From: Vermamoeba vermiformis
Taxonomy: Eukaryota > Tubulinea > Echinamoebida
Assembly (NCBI GenBank): GCA_045837725.1
Contig: JBEWZL010000265.1
Coordinates: 1-64,000 of the forward strand
DNA: 64,000 nucleotides
Direction of reading: 5' to 3'
This document shows, piece after piece, positions 11,449-22,500 of the stretch. Made by a program: the position numbers and the translations under genes. The notes beneath the pieces are model-generated. The model was given only the letters and a program-made list of their open reading frames with translations. It did not search any database and was not told the DNA's origin. How positions within the stretch are numbered: position 1 is the first letter of the stretch; every line of letters starts with the position of its first letter.

Positions 11449-11979
11449 ATGGTAAGCTAGCCTTTTTTTTACGCACAGATCAAGGTAATAAACGCTGATG
11501 ACGACAGGGTAACTCGCAAATGCAGAAGAAATCAATCATGGAGGCTTTAGATAATCCTCAAAGACGAAAAACTAAGAAATGCGTTCGATCAATACGATAC
11601 TGATAAGAGTGGCACTTTGAGTCTGGGCGAATTCGAAAAATTTACCGATGATTTCTTCAAGATCTTACTGATGGTAAGCCACGTACTAATTATTCATCCT
11701 GGAAAACCATGCCATACTATGACATTTTTGATTCAATTCGCCCTACACTCAGCTCCGAAATACTAATTTTATTTTTCGATCCAGGTGTCGTTCGTCAACC
11801 CCAAAGACGTAGACTACGATAAAAAAACGTTTTCCAAGGCACTATTTGACATGACAGATACGGACAAGAGCGGTACCGTTTCATTTGAGGAGTTTAAACA
11901 GACGATGCAGATCGATTCTGCCGTAGACTTGATCGAAAAAATGTTCCAAAGCATTACTCGTGATATAGGCTCTATTTAA
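11449..11979 (+). pseudogene. EF-hand protein tandem copy B, one-base frameshift
   Basis: Exons 11449-11451 (ATG alone), 11508-11673, 11785-11979 mirror copy A exactly. Exon 2 is 166 nt here against 165 in A. The extra base lies near 11560 (…GATAATCCT C AAAGACG…): before it the frame reads MGNSQMQKKSIMEAL, after it KDEKLRNAFDQYDTDKSG continues in another frame. Both EF-hand loops (DTDKSGTLSLGE; DTDKSGTVSFEE) are otherwise intact, and so are the introns. It is therefore a very recent pseudogene or an assembly/consensus error. A and B are an obvious tandem duplication about 0.8 kb apart. Confidence 0.75.
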
Positions 11980-12158
11980 TGAATTAAACGGATATTTCAT
12001 AGAGTTTTGACCTCATTATTCAGTGCCACGTGCTGTCAAAAGTTTAGCTAAAATCTTTTTGCCCGTTGACCCAATACAACAATTTCTTTACTATTCAGTC
12101 AATAACTGCTTTACGTAACAAAATAAAATACAACTTTTTGGTTTGGAACCAACCAGAG

Positions 12159-13788
12159 CTATTCATCGTCATCAGACGAATCGTCCTTATTATTGTTTTT
12201 GCCTCCAAAAATCTTGGAGAAAAATGATTTCTTTTCTTTTTTATCCTCGACTGTGCGCTCATCTTCGTACGTCTTAATAATGGTCTTCATCTTATCGTTC
12301 GCGCGTTGCAACTCCAACTCCAACTGACGAACTTTTTCCTCCAAAGCAGTGACCTCGGGGCTCTTAGTCTCATTATTGTTATTATTAGCGTCATCTTTCT
12401 TCAAGAAATGTTGCTCCATTCGCATGATAACGACGTCGCGCATAAATTTCATGTCTTCGTCTGCGTATTTGTGTACAAGGCCAATAGCTACGATTCTCAT
12501 ATTAAGACCCTTTGGTATAAAATAGACAGAATCAATGACTTACCCGTGTCATTGAGCTCTAAAATGATATATTTGCCAGTCTTTCTGTCGTGCACGAAAT
12601 CTAAACCGAGAATATCGAGACCTCCGAATAACTTTGCGCACTGTACACGAGTCAGTAAATTATTCGTATTGCACGGTAATAACAAACGTTTAAAAGCACT
12701 TACTTCGTCAGCCCACATTTTGAATTCATCAGTCAACTCGTGATCTTCGATGATCGACTGATTGCCGACATTGCCTTTCCAGTTCGCACTCATACGCTTA
12801 AATACTCTATAGTGGGACCTATATACTACAGTTAATATAAGAACGCAATAGGAGAAGAAATAACGCGTACCCGATCTTCTGAACACGACCGTCCCAATCC
12901 CAATCAATGAACGGTTCGGCCGTGGAATAATCGCCGTGCAAGGCAATAATTGAACGCACGTCCATGAGTTCATTTTGATTGTTAACTTTCATCTTGCCGT
13001 AGCCCGCGTGACAATGGCCCACCTTGAAAGTTCAAGTCAGACGCGCTTATTACGGCCGTGCAAATAAGATTTAAAGCTTACCTTAACTACGACTGGAAAA
13101 TCAGGAGTGAACAACAAGTCTCTAAATGAAGAGTAATAGTTCTGTTCGATCAGCGGGAATTTATCTTTGCCGAGGCGCTTTTGAATTGACGCAAGTGCAC
13201 CATAAACAAGAGGCCTTTCGAGGCACATATAAGCTACGAATAAATTAGATTAAAATAAGCAAAATTAATAAATTTTAAATGAAATTAAATCTTACCCGAT
13301 AAAGTGGAATTGACACCGGGAATGTTCGCGTGCATCAGCGCGTAGAGTCTTTGATTAAGAATTAGATACGATGATATATTGCTTTCTTATAATTTTCTTA
13401 CAAGTTTTTGCTGTTTTGGCCGTGAATGGACCATGTCACACTTCGCAAAAGCAAGAAGTCAATCTGAAGCAAAATTTAAAATTGGTAAACGAACATAGTA
13501 TATTGATTCTAACATATATTTCGCGTTATTTAGATGTAATAGAAATTATAAAATTAACGTTTAGCTTACCTTGACCGTTCTATCGTTCATCTGGGAAGTA
13601 CCAGGGTGAGGTTTATCGGCCTTCTTTATAGAAACAATTACACCGTCCTTAGAATATGATACCAAGCTGCAATCAGGCCATTCGCACTGTTCTATGACGA
13701 TTTTCTCATCGCCAAGCATCGCGCCCTCGAAGATCGAGTACCAATTCAAATTACCTTGGCATTCGATTACTAAGACAGTTTTGACCAT
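12159..13788 (-). CDS. SYN: synapsin-like ATP-grasp protein (synapsin A)
   Basis: Eight exons: 13788-13570, 13463-13402, 13348-13296, 13233-13082, 13022-12871, 12818-12704, 12640-12544, 12487-12159; 392 aa, length divisible by three. Synapsin hallmarks appear in order: MCLERPLVYGALASI, PVVVKVGHCHAGYGK, DVRSIIALHGDYSTAEPFIDWD, RVQKIGSHYRVFKR, SANWKGN, LFGGLDILGLDFVH, LELND, DEDMKFMRDVVIMRM. These are the C domain (pre-ATP-grasp plus ATP-grasp fold). The last 75 residues form a charged coiled coil, an Asn run and an acidic tail, unlike animal D/E domains. Animal synapsins bind ATP and synaptic-vesicle membrane; the role in a unicell is open, perhaps vesicle clustering. Divergent from the lipase gene by 209 bp. 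A second copy begins at 62634. Confidence 0.93.
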
Positions 13789-13997
13789 GGTAGTTATGTT
13801 GTGTTATTGAGTCACTTTGATCGCGAAATTAAGAAAGTCAGAACGCTCACCTTGGTTCGTTGAAACTAAATTGACCAATCGGTTGAAAGTTATTTTGGGC
13901 CACGACAGGAGATTTCTGCTGAATATTCGATCTATGTTTTGCGTGTTGGTCCAAGAGGAAAGCACACTAAAGCTATGCATTTATTTTGACGAATAGC

Positions 13998-15472
13998 ATG
14001 CTCAAACTGTGGATTTTGGTTGCCGTAGCGATCCAAACCGTGATCGGCACCGCTGTGGTAGAGATCTCGCATAATGCGACTGATATTGATAGAGAATGCA
14101 GTCCTGGATTTTTTAGATGCGGTGGATTTGGTGTGCAAGGTGTTTGTTGTCAGAACACGCAGCTGTGTTGTCCGGGAGCTGAATTCGCAAGTTGTTGCGC
14201 GGGAGATCAGCAATGCATGGGCCTTAATACGCCATATCAATTATGTTGCTTGCGAGGAAGCAGATTATGCGGTAATTTATTTTTAAATATTATTTTATTT
14301 ATTTAGATCTTTTTCGATTGTTTTGTAACCAGCAAATCAAAGCTGTTCGTAACATGATCATATTAAATATTGTATTACTACCGTGAATAGTTAATTACAT
14401 TATTATTCCGGCGAACAAAAAGTCGGTTTGCGCGGGCCGTGATCAACTTTTCCAATCCAGGCAAATAAATCCACTGGGTATCTAACCTCTTGTTTATAGG
14501 TGGCACATGCTGTCTCGAAAATCAAATTTGCGACCTGTCCTCGGAAGTGTGCTTGGACCACGATCCCGGGCTCCAATTCAACAAAAACCTCGCGCACAAG
14601 TTTGTAGTCTATTCCTTCATCTCTTATTGTCTGCCTGGGCTGAATTTGACATCGTGGGACTGTTTTTGGTGCAATGAAGTGCCCAAAGTCGACATAATCG
14701 CGACAGCAGCCGATGCAGATTCGGATACATACGCCTTCGTTGGTCTGAACAGTGCTGAGAAGCTCATCGTTGTATCGTTTAGAGGCACGTGCGACTATGA
14801 AAACATTATGACCGACACAAACTTCATCAAAACGCGTCCATACCCGAACAATCCTTCTCTTGAAGTACATCTCGGATTTTACAACGCGTACTCTTCGATC
14901 TCATCCACAATACTAAAAGGCGTTACGGAGGTATGCCATAATATACTAATACCTATATTAGCATAAGCACATGCTAACAAAGAGTTCTATAGAGTTTAAA
15001 TTATTGCCCGAAGTGTCGCATTGCGATCGTCGGCCACAGCCTCGGCGGTGCTTTAGCAACACTGGCTGCCTTTGACTTGTCTGAAATCGTCGATCAAAAG
15101 CAACTCTATGTGTTCACGTATGGATCACCTCGCGTTGGCAATCAATTCTTTGCTCAAGTGTATGGAGTACGCGTGGCTTCAACTTGGAGGTTTGTTCACG
15201 CAGCAGACCCTATTCCTCATTTGCCAGGAACTGACGTTAGTAAGTGCACACGAATCGCTCATAGTAGAGGCGATACTAACTGATTAATCGCAGATTTCTG
15301 GCACGTGTCCACCGAGATGTGGATTCGAAACGACACTTACATTGAACAGTGCGAAAGTGTCGGAGAGGATCCGAACTGTGCTGACAGCTTGTATATTTGG
15401 GACTATGACTACGGCTTGTCAGATCACAGGCACTACTTGGGCGAGTACACGAAGGATGCGTGCTCGTGTTGA
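13998..15472 (+). CDS. secreted class 3 lipase with Cys-rich N-terminal domain
   Basis: Four exons: 13998-14271, 14500-14930, 14993-15239, 15294-15472; 376 aa. A signal peptide (LKLWILVAVAIQTVIGTA) is followed by a Cys-rich module of about 90 residues with repeated CC pairs (GVCCQN, QLCCPG, SCCAGD, QLCCLR, TCCLEN) resembling a granulin-like fold. A fungal-type class 3 lipase domain follows: VSFRGT oxyanion strand, nucleophile elbow VGHSLGGALA, Asp in HAADPIPHLP, His in LSDHRHYLG. It hydrolyses acylglycerols or related esters outside the cell or in lysosomes (family knowledge). The first ATG of the open frame was used, because an upstream ATG at 13976 meets a stop at once. The Cys-rich fusion is unusual among class 3 lipases known to me. 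Confidence 0.92.
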
Positions 15473-15564
15473 TCTTATCCTCCAAAACTGTAAATATTTC
15501 GCAAAATGTATATAAACTTCGATTCATTTAATTTTAGTTTATTTTTGGTACGTACAAGTTGATT

Positions 15565-18500
15565 TTATGTGAACAAACGAACGGTCGAATCTGATCCTGA
15601 GCTGAAGATCCAAGGCTGAGTAGGATGGAACATAATGTTCAAAACACCCAAATCATCAACGATCTGATGGCCCTTTAAGATCTTCAAGGGCACAATCATC
15701 GGGTTCTGCAACAAATCGTTGTAGACCATGCCGTGGAAGACGTGAATGTTGCCGTCGTCAGAGCACGAGGCGAACAAGGGGAATTGATGGTGGTAGGCAA
15801 CGGATCTGACTGCCAACTGGTGATATCTCAACACCTTGTAGGGCTTGACACCAAAGTCGAGGTCAAACCAAACAACGCGCTTGTCGTATGATCCAATAAT
15901 AACGTTATCACCAGCAGGGTGGATGTCCATTGACGAGATCCACTGCACGTTCGAAACCAACTTCTTGAACAACTGTTGCTTAGCCAAGTTGTAGACACGA
16001 ATGTGCTTTTGAGTGGCAACGAAGAAGAAAGGCTTGGAAGGGTGGAACTTGACCGTCTCGACGCGACCCTTGTTCTTCTTGAAGGGGCTTTGAGTCTGTC
16101 GTTTGCTAATGCTGTGAATCAACACGGCACTGTTGTTCGCGTCCGGGCTAACAGTGGCCAAGTAGTCACCTTTGTGGTGCCACGTGAGCTTCTTGAGTGC
16201 GTTCTTGGACTTGTATCGGATGCGAAGTCTGTAGCCCTTGTCGTCCCAATCGTCAACGTTAGGCTTCCTCCATTCAACCAATGATTGAACTAAACGATTA
16301 TTAGCACGAGCCATTTCACGCAAAACGGTAATTATGAACTTACTAGCTTCAGTGTTGCTGCTTTCGTCGGACAAGAACAACTTGGTAGTGTTAGCGGTTT
16401 GAGTCTCGTTGCCGAAGCCAGGTTCCACGACGAAAAGCTCGTCTTCGCTGTTATTTAAAGTGTTACTATTTGGCACGTATCAAAAGGCTGCGCAAAAACA
16501 TAAAAAGAATTTCAATACAAGGTTGTTTTATCAGAGAAAGTTAGAATCATAATTTATCATTCTAAGAAAGGCAGTATACTTTGATCATCATTAAAAACAA
16601 CCAGTGTATCGATTTGGATAGAAGTTAATCAATAGCAGTCAAGGAACGCATCCGATCGAGTTTTGGATGTGCTCCTTCTTGACGAAAAAAAATATTGTGG
16701 GATAGCACCCTCGACTGTCACCATTCGTTAAATATCGATAATATAGTAAAATTGAGCGTCAAGGATGCCTCAGTGTTCAGATGTGCTTGGAAAGTTAAAA
16801 AAGAACGCTACTTACGTTGCGACGGCAAAGCAGTGTAAATTAACATTAGGATTCCATTCAACCACGAGAACAACGTCGGGGAAAGTCCATTGTCGCATGC
16901 AACGGCCAGTTGAGACCTCCCAAAGACGAACTGTTTTGTCGTCGGATCCTGTTCACCAATGGACATTAGTACGCATTCAAAAATGGAGCCACTAGAATGT
17001 GCTCGATCGATTAAATATAAAATTGACGTATTTCTACTTACCAGTGATCAACCACTGACCAGACGGATCGACCGAAATAGATCGAACACGATCAGTGTGA
17101 CCCAAGTATTGAACAGATTCTTGTGTAGGGAAGGGTTTCAACTCTTCAGGACGAGGCAACTTAGGCACAAGAGATTGAGGATCGATTTCGAGCTTCTTTC
17201 GCTTGCTTCGGGTCGCCAAGTAAAGATCCAACAAACGATTGAAACGCTCGACCTGCAAGCGTGAGTAAGCAGGAACGTGACGTAATCGGTCGTATCTATA
17301 ATAGTTATATCAAAATTAGTATATACCTAGGATGTGCTGGGGTGTGCTATCAATACTCACTTTTGTGGCACGAAGTCTTGGTGTCGCTCTTCGGGATCGC
17401 TGTTTTTCCATTGGTCGAGTTCATTATCGTCGAATAAGTATTCAGATGGAGGGTTATATGACTCAGCATGACCTATAATGCAAAAATAAGTAAAAGCACT
17501 GACGCACACTCGCCGCAGATCCGTGGATCATGCGTGATCCGTAAAAACTGTATTTCGCAGTAAATAATACCTGGAAGTTTTTGTTTAGGAGCCGGCAATA
17601 TTTCTCGTCGCTTTTGGTCGTTAATATTGTCGTCCCAAATAAGGAAGAGTTGTGGCTCTTTTTTCTCTTCTTTCTTGTCCTTGTCTACCTTGATAATACC
17701 CTTCTTAATAGCCCAAGACAAGTATCGAATCTACATAACATGTTAATAAGATTGCACGCGATGGATTCTATCGAGGTAAGGCATTGCGTTGAAATCTGGA
17801 CTTACTCTCTTGGCTTCCCATTTGGAGGGAATAAAGTTATCTTTTCGTGCAGGCTTGTTAGATACGGGGTGAATATGATCGTCGTGGTCGGTCAATCTGA
17901 TAAACCAGTTCTCAGGCTCGTAGCGATCCGGAGCTACACCTCGTCGGATTCGCTTGATCATTTCCATTTCACGGTCTGAAATAAATACACGTCGACCCAA
18001 ACGCTCGTCGTAAAGTGTTCTCCTGCAATATTGTAACCGTTAGTAATCGTTAAAAAAAGTCATAGTTTGATTAAATGAGTGCACGATCCAGGATGCACAC
18101 GAAATTGTTTGTGGCTACTTAGAGCTGTGTAAAAATATTTAACATACCAAGCAGTAGGATCTTCGTTGGTTTCAACGAATTGATCGATTTTGTCAATGCC
18201 AACGCGTGGCTTAGCGATCTTCTTGCCTTCTAGATCGTATCCGACGTGGTCGTATTCGTCGTACCACTCTAATGGAACGTTTCCGATAGTGCTCAACGTG
18301 CGCTACAAGAAAAATGGTGTTAGAATCCGAACGAAGGCTAGTCAGATCTGATGCGAAATCTTCGATCGCGATCTTGGATGTCAAAAATGGAGGAAATAAA
18401 TTGGCTGCACGCCCCAAAAATATGCAATATTTTTCTTGCGTCACTTACTTCATTTTCTGAATCCTCACTGTCATAATTCATTGAGCTGTGACTGGATGCG

Positions 18501-19001
18501 TCATTGAACTCGTTGTCGTTTTCATTGTCTGAGTCATCTCTAGTATCTTGCTTAATATAATCTTGAGTAACTACAAAGTCCTCAACGTCGCTGTGTTCAA
18601 CAGCTTCGTCTTCGGCATCTGCGTCGTTTTCATTGCCTGCAGATGGAACGTTTTGTGCTTCATCATCAGAGTCAGCTTGAAAAATAATTATTAGTATACC
18701 ACGTAACAATAATTCAACGCGTGTTTGTGACAATTAGCAAGTTGATAACGTTTTTGGATTTGCGATCAGGATTAGATCTGAAACTAGTAAATTTGTTTAA
18801 TTTATTCGAGCAAGTATAGCAATTATAGGCACTTTCGAAACATCAATGCACGAAGAAATTACAGCCAAAATAAATTTATAAGCTCGAATTATTATAGTTA
18901 CCTTCGTCAACGTTATTTAATTGAGGAAATGCATCTGCTTCTTCAATTTCTTCAGCTTCTCTTCGCTTTCGCTTTTGTGCGAATGTACCCTTCTTCTTCA
19001 T
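15565..19001 (-). CDS. BOP1: ribosome biogenesis protein BOP1/ERB1
   Basis: Ten exons: 19001-18902, 18675-18449, 18302-18148, 18022-17806, 17730-17571, 17472-17361, 17295-17042, 16948-16816, 16447-16344, 16289-15565; 728 aa, near the human length. A basic start ([14 protein letters not shown]) leads into a long acidic region. The BOP1NT domain follows ([42 protein letters not shown]), then a seven-bladed WD40 propeller ([38 protein letters not shown] at the end). It is a core member of the PeBoW complex for 27S/32S pre-rRNA processing and 60S assembly in the nucleolus. The 368-bp intron at 16448-16815 carries a C/D-box snoRNA, fitting the habit of ribosome-biogenesis genes as snoRNA hosts. 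Confidence 0.96.
16521..16602 (-). ncRNA. C/D-box snoRNA in a BOP1 intron
   Basis: Read on the minus strand, this 82-nt segment of the long BOP1 intron has box C ATGATGA (16591-16585), box D CTGA (16534-16531), an internal C'-like box ATGATAA in the middle, and a terminal stem of about 10 bp made by GGTTGTTTTTA at the 5' end and TAAAACAACC at the 3' end (one bulged T). Boxes C and D lie directly inside the stem, the canonical layout. Sense orientation within the intron fits release by debranching and exonuclease trimming. The probable guide is the run just 5' of box D (…GATTCTAACTTTCT); I cannot name the rRNA target. Confidence 0.8.
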
Positions 19002-19565
19002 CTTTGAATCCTGTTTCAAGGTTTGGATTAGCCAACTGCGATCCAAAACGAGATGCGAGGCCACTCGCGATGACGATAACTTACTATAATAATATATTAC
19101 GGACACCTGTTGTTATGAGTCGCAACAAGCACAAAAAATGCGGTTCTGGTGTCCGGCAAGTATTTTTTCAATTGACCGCCATTTTTTTCTGAAGCTCACT
19201 TTGCACCACCACAAATATAAGCATCAATTAATGGTACCGAGCGTTCATTAATAATATTATAGTGCCATAAAATTAAACAGGTAAGCAACACTCGTTTTCT
19301 GTGCGATCGGCCGAAATAAATTTATGTGTATCGAAATACTTCCTAGCCACAATTTATATCAATATAATGTACTATAATCCCAATAATTTATCGTAGAGCT
19401 TGTTTATCGGCCCAATCGAAATTTGTTAGCAAAGATCGAGGTTTGCATTTTCCATTAATTAATGTATGGATTAATTTAATTAAAACGCAAAATATATTAC
19501 TAATATCGAATATGCGTATTTTATAGTAGTCGCGTCGGTGCATCTACTAACAATTTTCTCTAGAG
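19002..19565. other. divergent promoter region, BOP1 / SMCHD1-like
   Basis: This 564-bp gap separates two divergent starts. The BOP1 frame is open upstream to 19106 with another ATG there, so its 5' end could be longer; 19001 was preferred because it gives the usual basic start. The rest is AT-rich (TAATTAATTA-like stretches) with no recognised RNA gene. Promoters of both genes should lie here. Confidence 0.45.
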
Positions 19566-22500
19566 ATGAAGATACACGTGACTTCGTCTTCTCTGCAGAA
19601 GCTAGAGACTATTCTATTAGAAAAGTACAGCTACAAACGATTAGAAGAGAAAGTACATAAAATATTTCCCAAGAAGAAGGTAACGCGATCCACCGTAGAT
19701 CATGGCTGGTTTTACTAAGCTCTTCAGGTTGCTGCGATCCGAGACCTTGAAGGAAATAATGTACGTGACCTCCCTGAAGATGTAGTAAAGAAAAAGGAAG
19801 AGTGGTACGCCGTGGTCTTGTTGGAGAACGAGTCGTTAGGTACGGTTAACCATGCACATTTTTACGCGCTGAAAGTTGATTGTGCGGAGCGAATGAAACA
19901 CAATAACTTATCGTTCATTGCTAGATGCGGCTCCCGTTGTCAAGTTTAGCGAAGACTTCGTTCCTGATCCGAGTAAGTCGTGCTGTACGTCTTGTCATTC
20001 TCGTTGCTTACCTCGATCTCAGAAATGCTCGTCGACGGAGGCGTCACCGAGTACGACTTCGTGACGGCCCTGGCGGAGATTATCGATAACTCTATTGAAG
20101 CTATGCTCGAGACAGACGAGACACCAGCCTTGTCAATCAAGTACGAGGGCGACGCGCAAAAAAATTACATTATCATTCGCGACAACGGCAAAGGCATGCT
20201 TCGTGATGATGTTATTAAGTGGGGCACGCTAGGTTTGAATAGTAAACAGTAAGTTCGTTATCTTCATCGTGTCACGGCGCTAACTTTGATCAAAGGCGCG
20301 GTGTGAGCATGATCGGTTGTCCTTACCCTCTGTATTTGTGCGGGCAATTCTCTCGATTTGGTGTTGGCTCTAAGAACGCTGCTTTCTTCTTGGGCGATAA
20401 TGTTACAGTTGAGTCGAAGAGCAAGAACTCAAGAAGCATTCACAGCGTGTCTTTTCAGCGCGTAAGTAGCACAATTAGTTATTACGACGGTACTAAGTCC
20501 CAATAGGCCCTTCTAGAAACTAGACGAAAAAGTGCCAAAGAAGATTGGTGGAAGGACGACGTCACAACTACTCCAGCACCTGTCGATAAGCAGGATCTAC
20601 ATTATACCGAAACAACTATTACAACGTTGAAGCCACAATTCTTAAGTATTTTACCAGACACAATGGATCGTAAGTTGGTTGGACTTATTTTATTCAATTC
20701 CAATGTTGACTGTATCATTTCATTTCAGAATATCGTGCACGTCTCGAAGAAATCTATCACTATTATGTTTTTGGTCCAAATGGTGCTCACCCAGCGTCAC
20801 TTGAGAAACTTCATTTCACACGAGTTGATATTCGATTGTCAGAGCGCAATTCAAAGTTCATTCAAGAGCTCGCTAACTGTATGAAGTCAAACCCTGTAAA
20901 AGAGAACTATTTCTTCCTCACTCCAGCAAATGGTATGTTATCATATCTTATCTGTACGATCAACTGACTCTGGATTCAAGGAATGGAGGTGCTTGACAAC
21001 TTAAGCGACGAAGAGAAAGAAACTTTTATGCAACACCACATTGCTATTTTGCCAGGAGAGAAAAAACAAAAAATGACCAAGACATCATTTGCACCACTTA
21101 TGAAGGCACAGAAGACTTTCAAAACAATTGCTGGCTCCACCATCACAGTGGTTGTTGGTGAAGCAGTAGAGCTTGGAAAGCGATTTCACACTACAACAAA
21201 CAAAATCAATTTGTTTGCAGCCTTTGGAGAGCCTGCAAAATATGTTTCGCCAGCTACTCCTAAGAAAAATGACAAAAAGATTGAAGAAGAACTTTGGTAT
21301 ATTCCAATCTCTGAGCCACTCTATTGCCCTGCTTATCAACCTGTTGAAATGCACTTAATGCAAGTTAACATAACACGCTCTCCTAGTCCCTGGGATCGCT
21401 TTGGAATGTACCAGCTGAAAAGTCAAGCGTAAGTCTCCGTTCTTTGGTAAAATTTTACTAATAGCCACTAGTGAGCTTCGCTTTGAAGTGCCTATTGAAG
21501 CTGATGTCCCAGTGAACTACACTCAAGCTGATGTTAGAGAAAATGACAAAGTTCGTTGCACGTTCCGCTTTCACATCATGTACTTCCCACTACAAGAGAG
21601 CGAAGGAAGTGATGTACGCCTTGAAACAAATCCTGATTACTATGATGATCAAGGTGCCCTGCTCAATCCTCCTACAACATACTGGTTTTGGAATGGTCGG
21701 TTGATTCCAAGAGCAGCACTTGATTTTTGGGCCATATTCAAACAAAAGAAAGACCAGAAAAACATTCCAAAGGAGTGCTTCTCAGTTAGAACGCGCATCT
21801 TTGCATTCATTGACTCTTCTATTGGTGTTGCTAAGAACAAGGTCTATTTGGACTTGGAGTCACCTCTCCTTAAAGAGCTTATTGCCAGCAATAATAAGAG
21901 GAGGAATGTCGAAGACGTGCAGAAGTTTATGGAGTACTGTCACATGCGTTATGACCTGGAAGCTGAATGGAGTGGGCCTGGAGTTCTCAATGAAAACAAA
22001 ATCTACTACTCAAAAGTGATGATGCAAGGCAAGGCAATTGAGGTAATTGTTATCCATAAACATAAATTTGTTCTAATTGGTTTCTAGAAAGGAACAAAGG
22101 TCAAAGTAATGAATCCCAAAAAATTTGGCTGGGTTGAAGCATTGTTTGAAGATGCAGAAAGCAACAGAAGACCAAAGATGGCAAGAATAATTCCATGGGC
22201 TGAAAACCGTGATGAAAACTCAAAACTTGCTCGTACTGAATATTTGGAAGTTCTGCTGTCAAAAATCAGCATTCTCACTCAAGAACAGTGGGAGGTCGAG
22301 GTTGAAAAGGGCCGTGAACAATTTGGAAAGGAGCTTGTGTTTTCTGATATTGTCAAAGGCAGTCAAGCAGAGCATCCTGTTTGCTTAGTCTGTCTATGCC
22401 ATGTGAAAAAACGTGAGCTCAAGTGCAAATCTTGTAAGGCTCACTTTCACCGCTCTTGCTACACAAAACCACAAAAAGAAACAGAAGCTTACAAAGAGAG

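Noticed and set aside
18676-18901. C/D-box-like TTGATGT...CTGA in another BOP1 intron
   Set aside because: Box C is off-consensus and the flanking stem is weak; unlike the clear case at 16521-16602.
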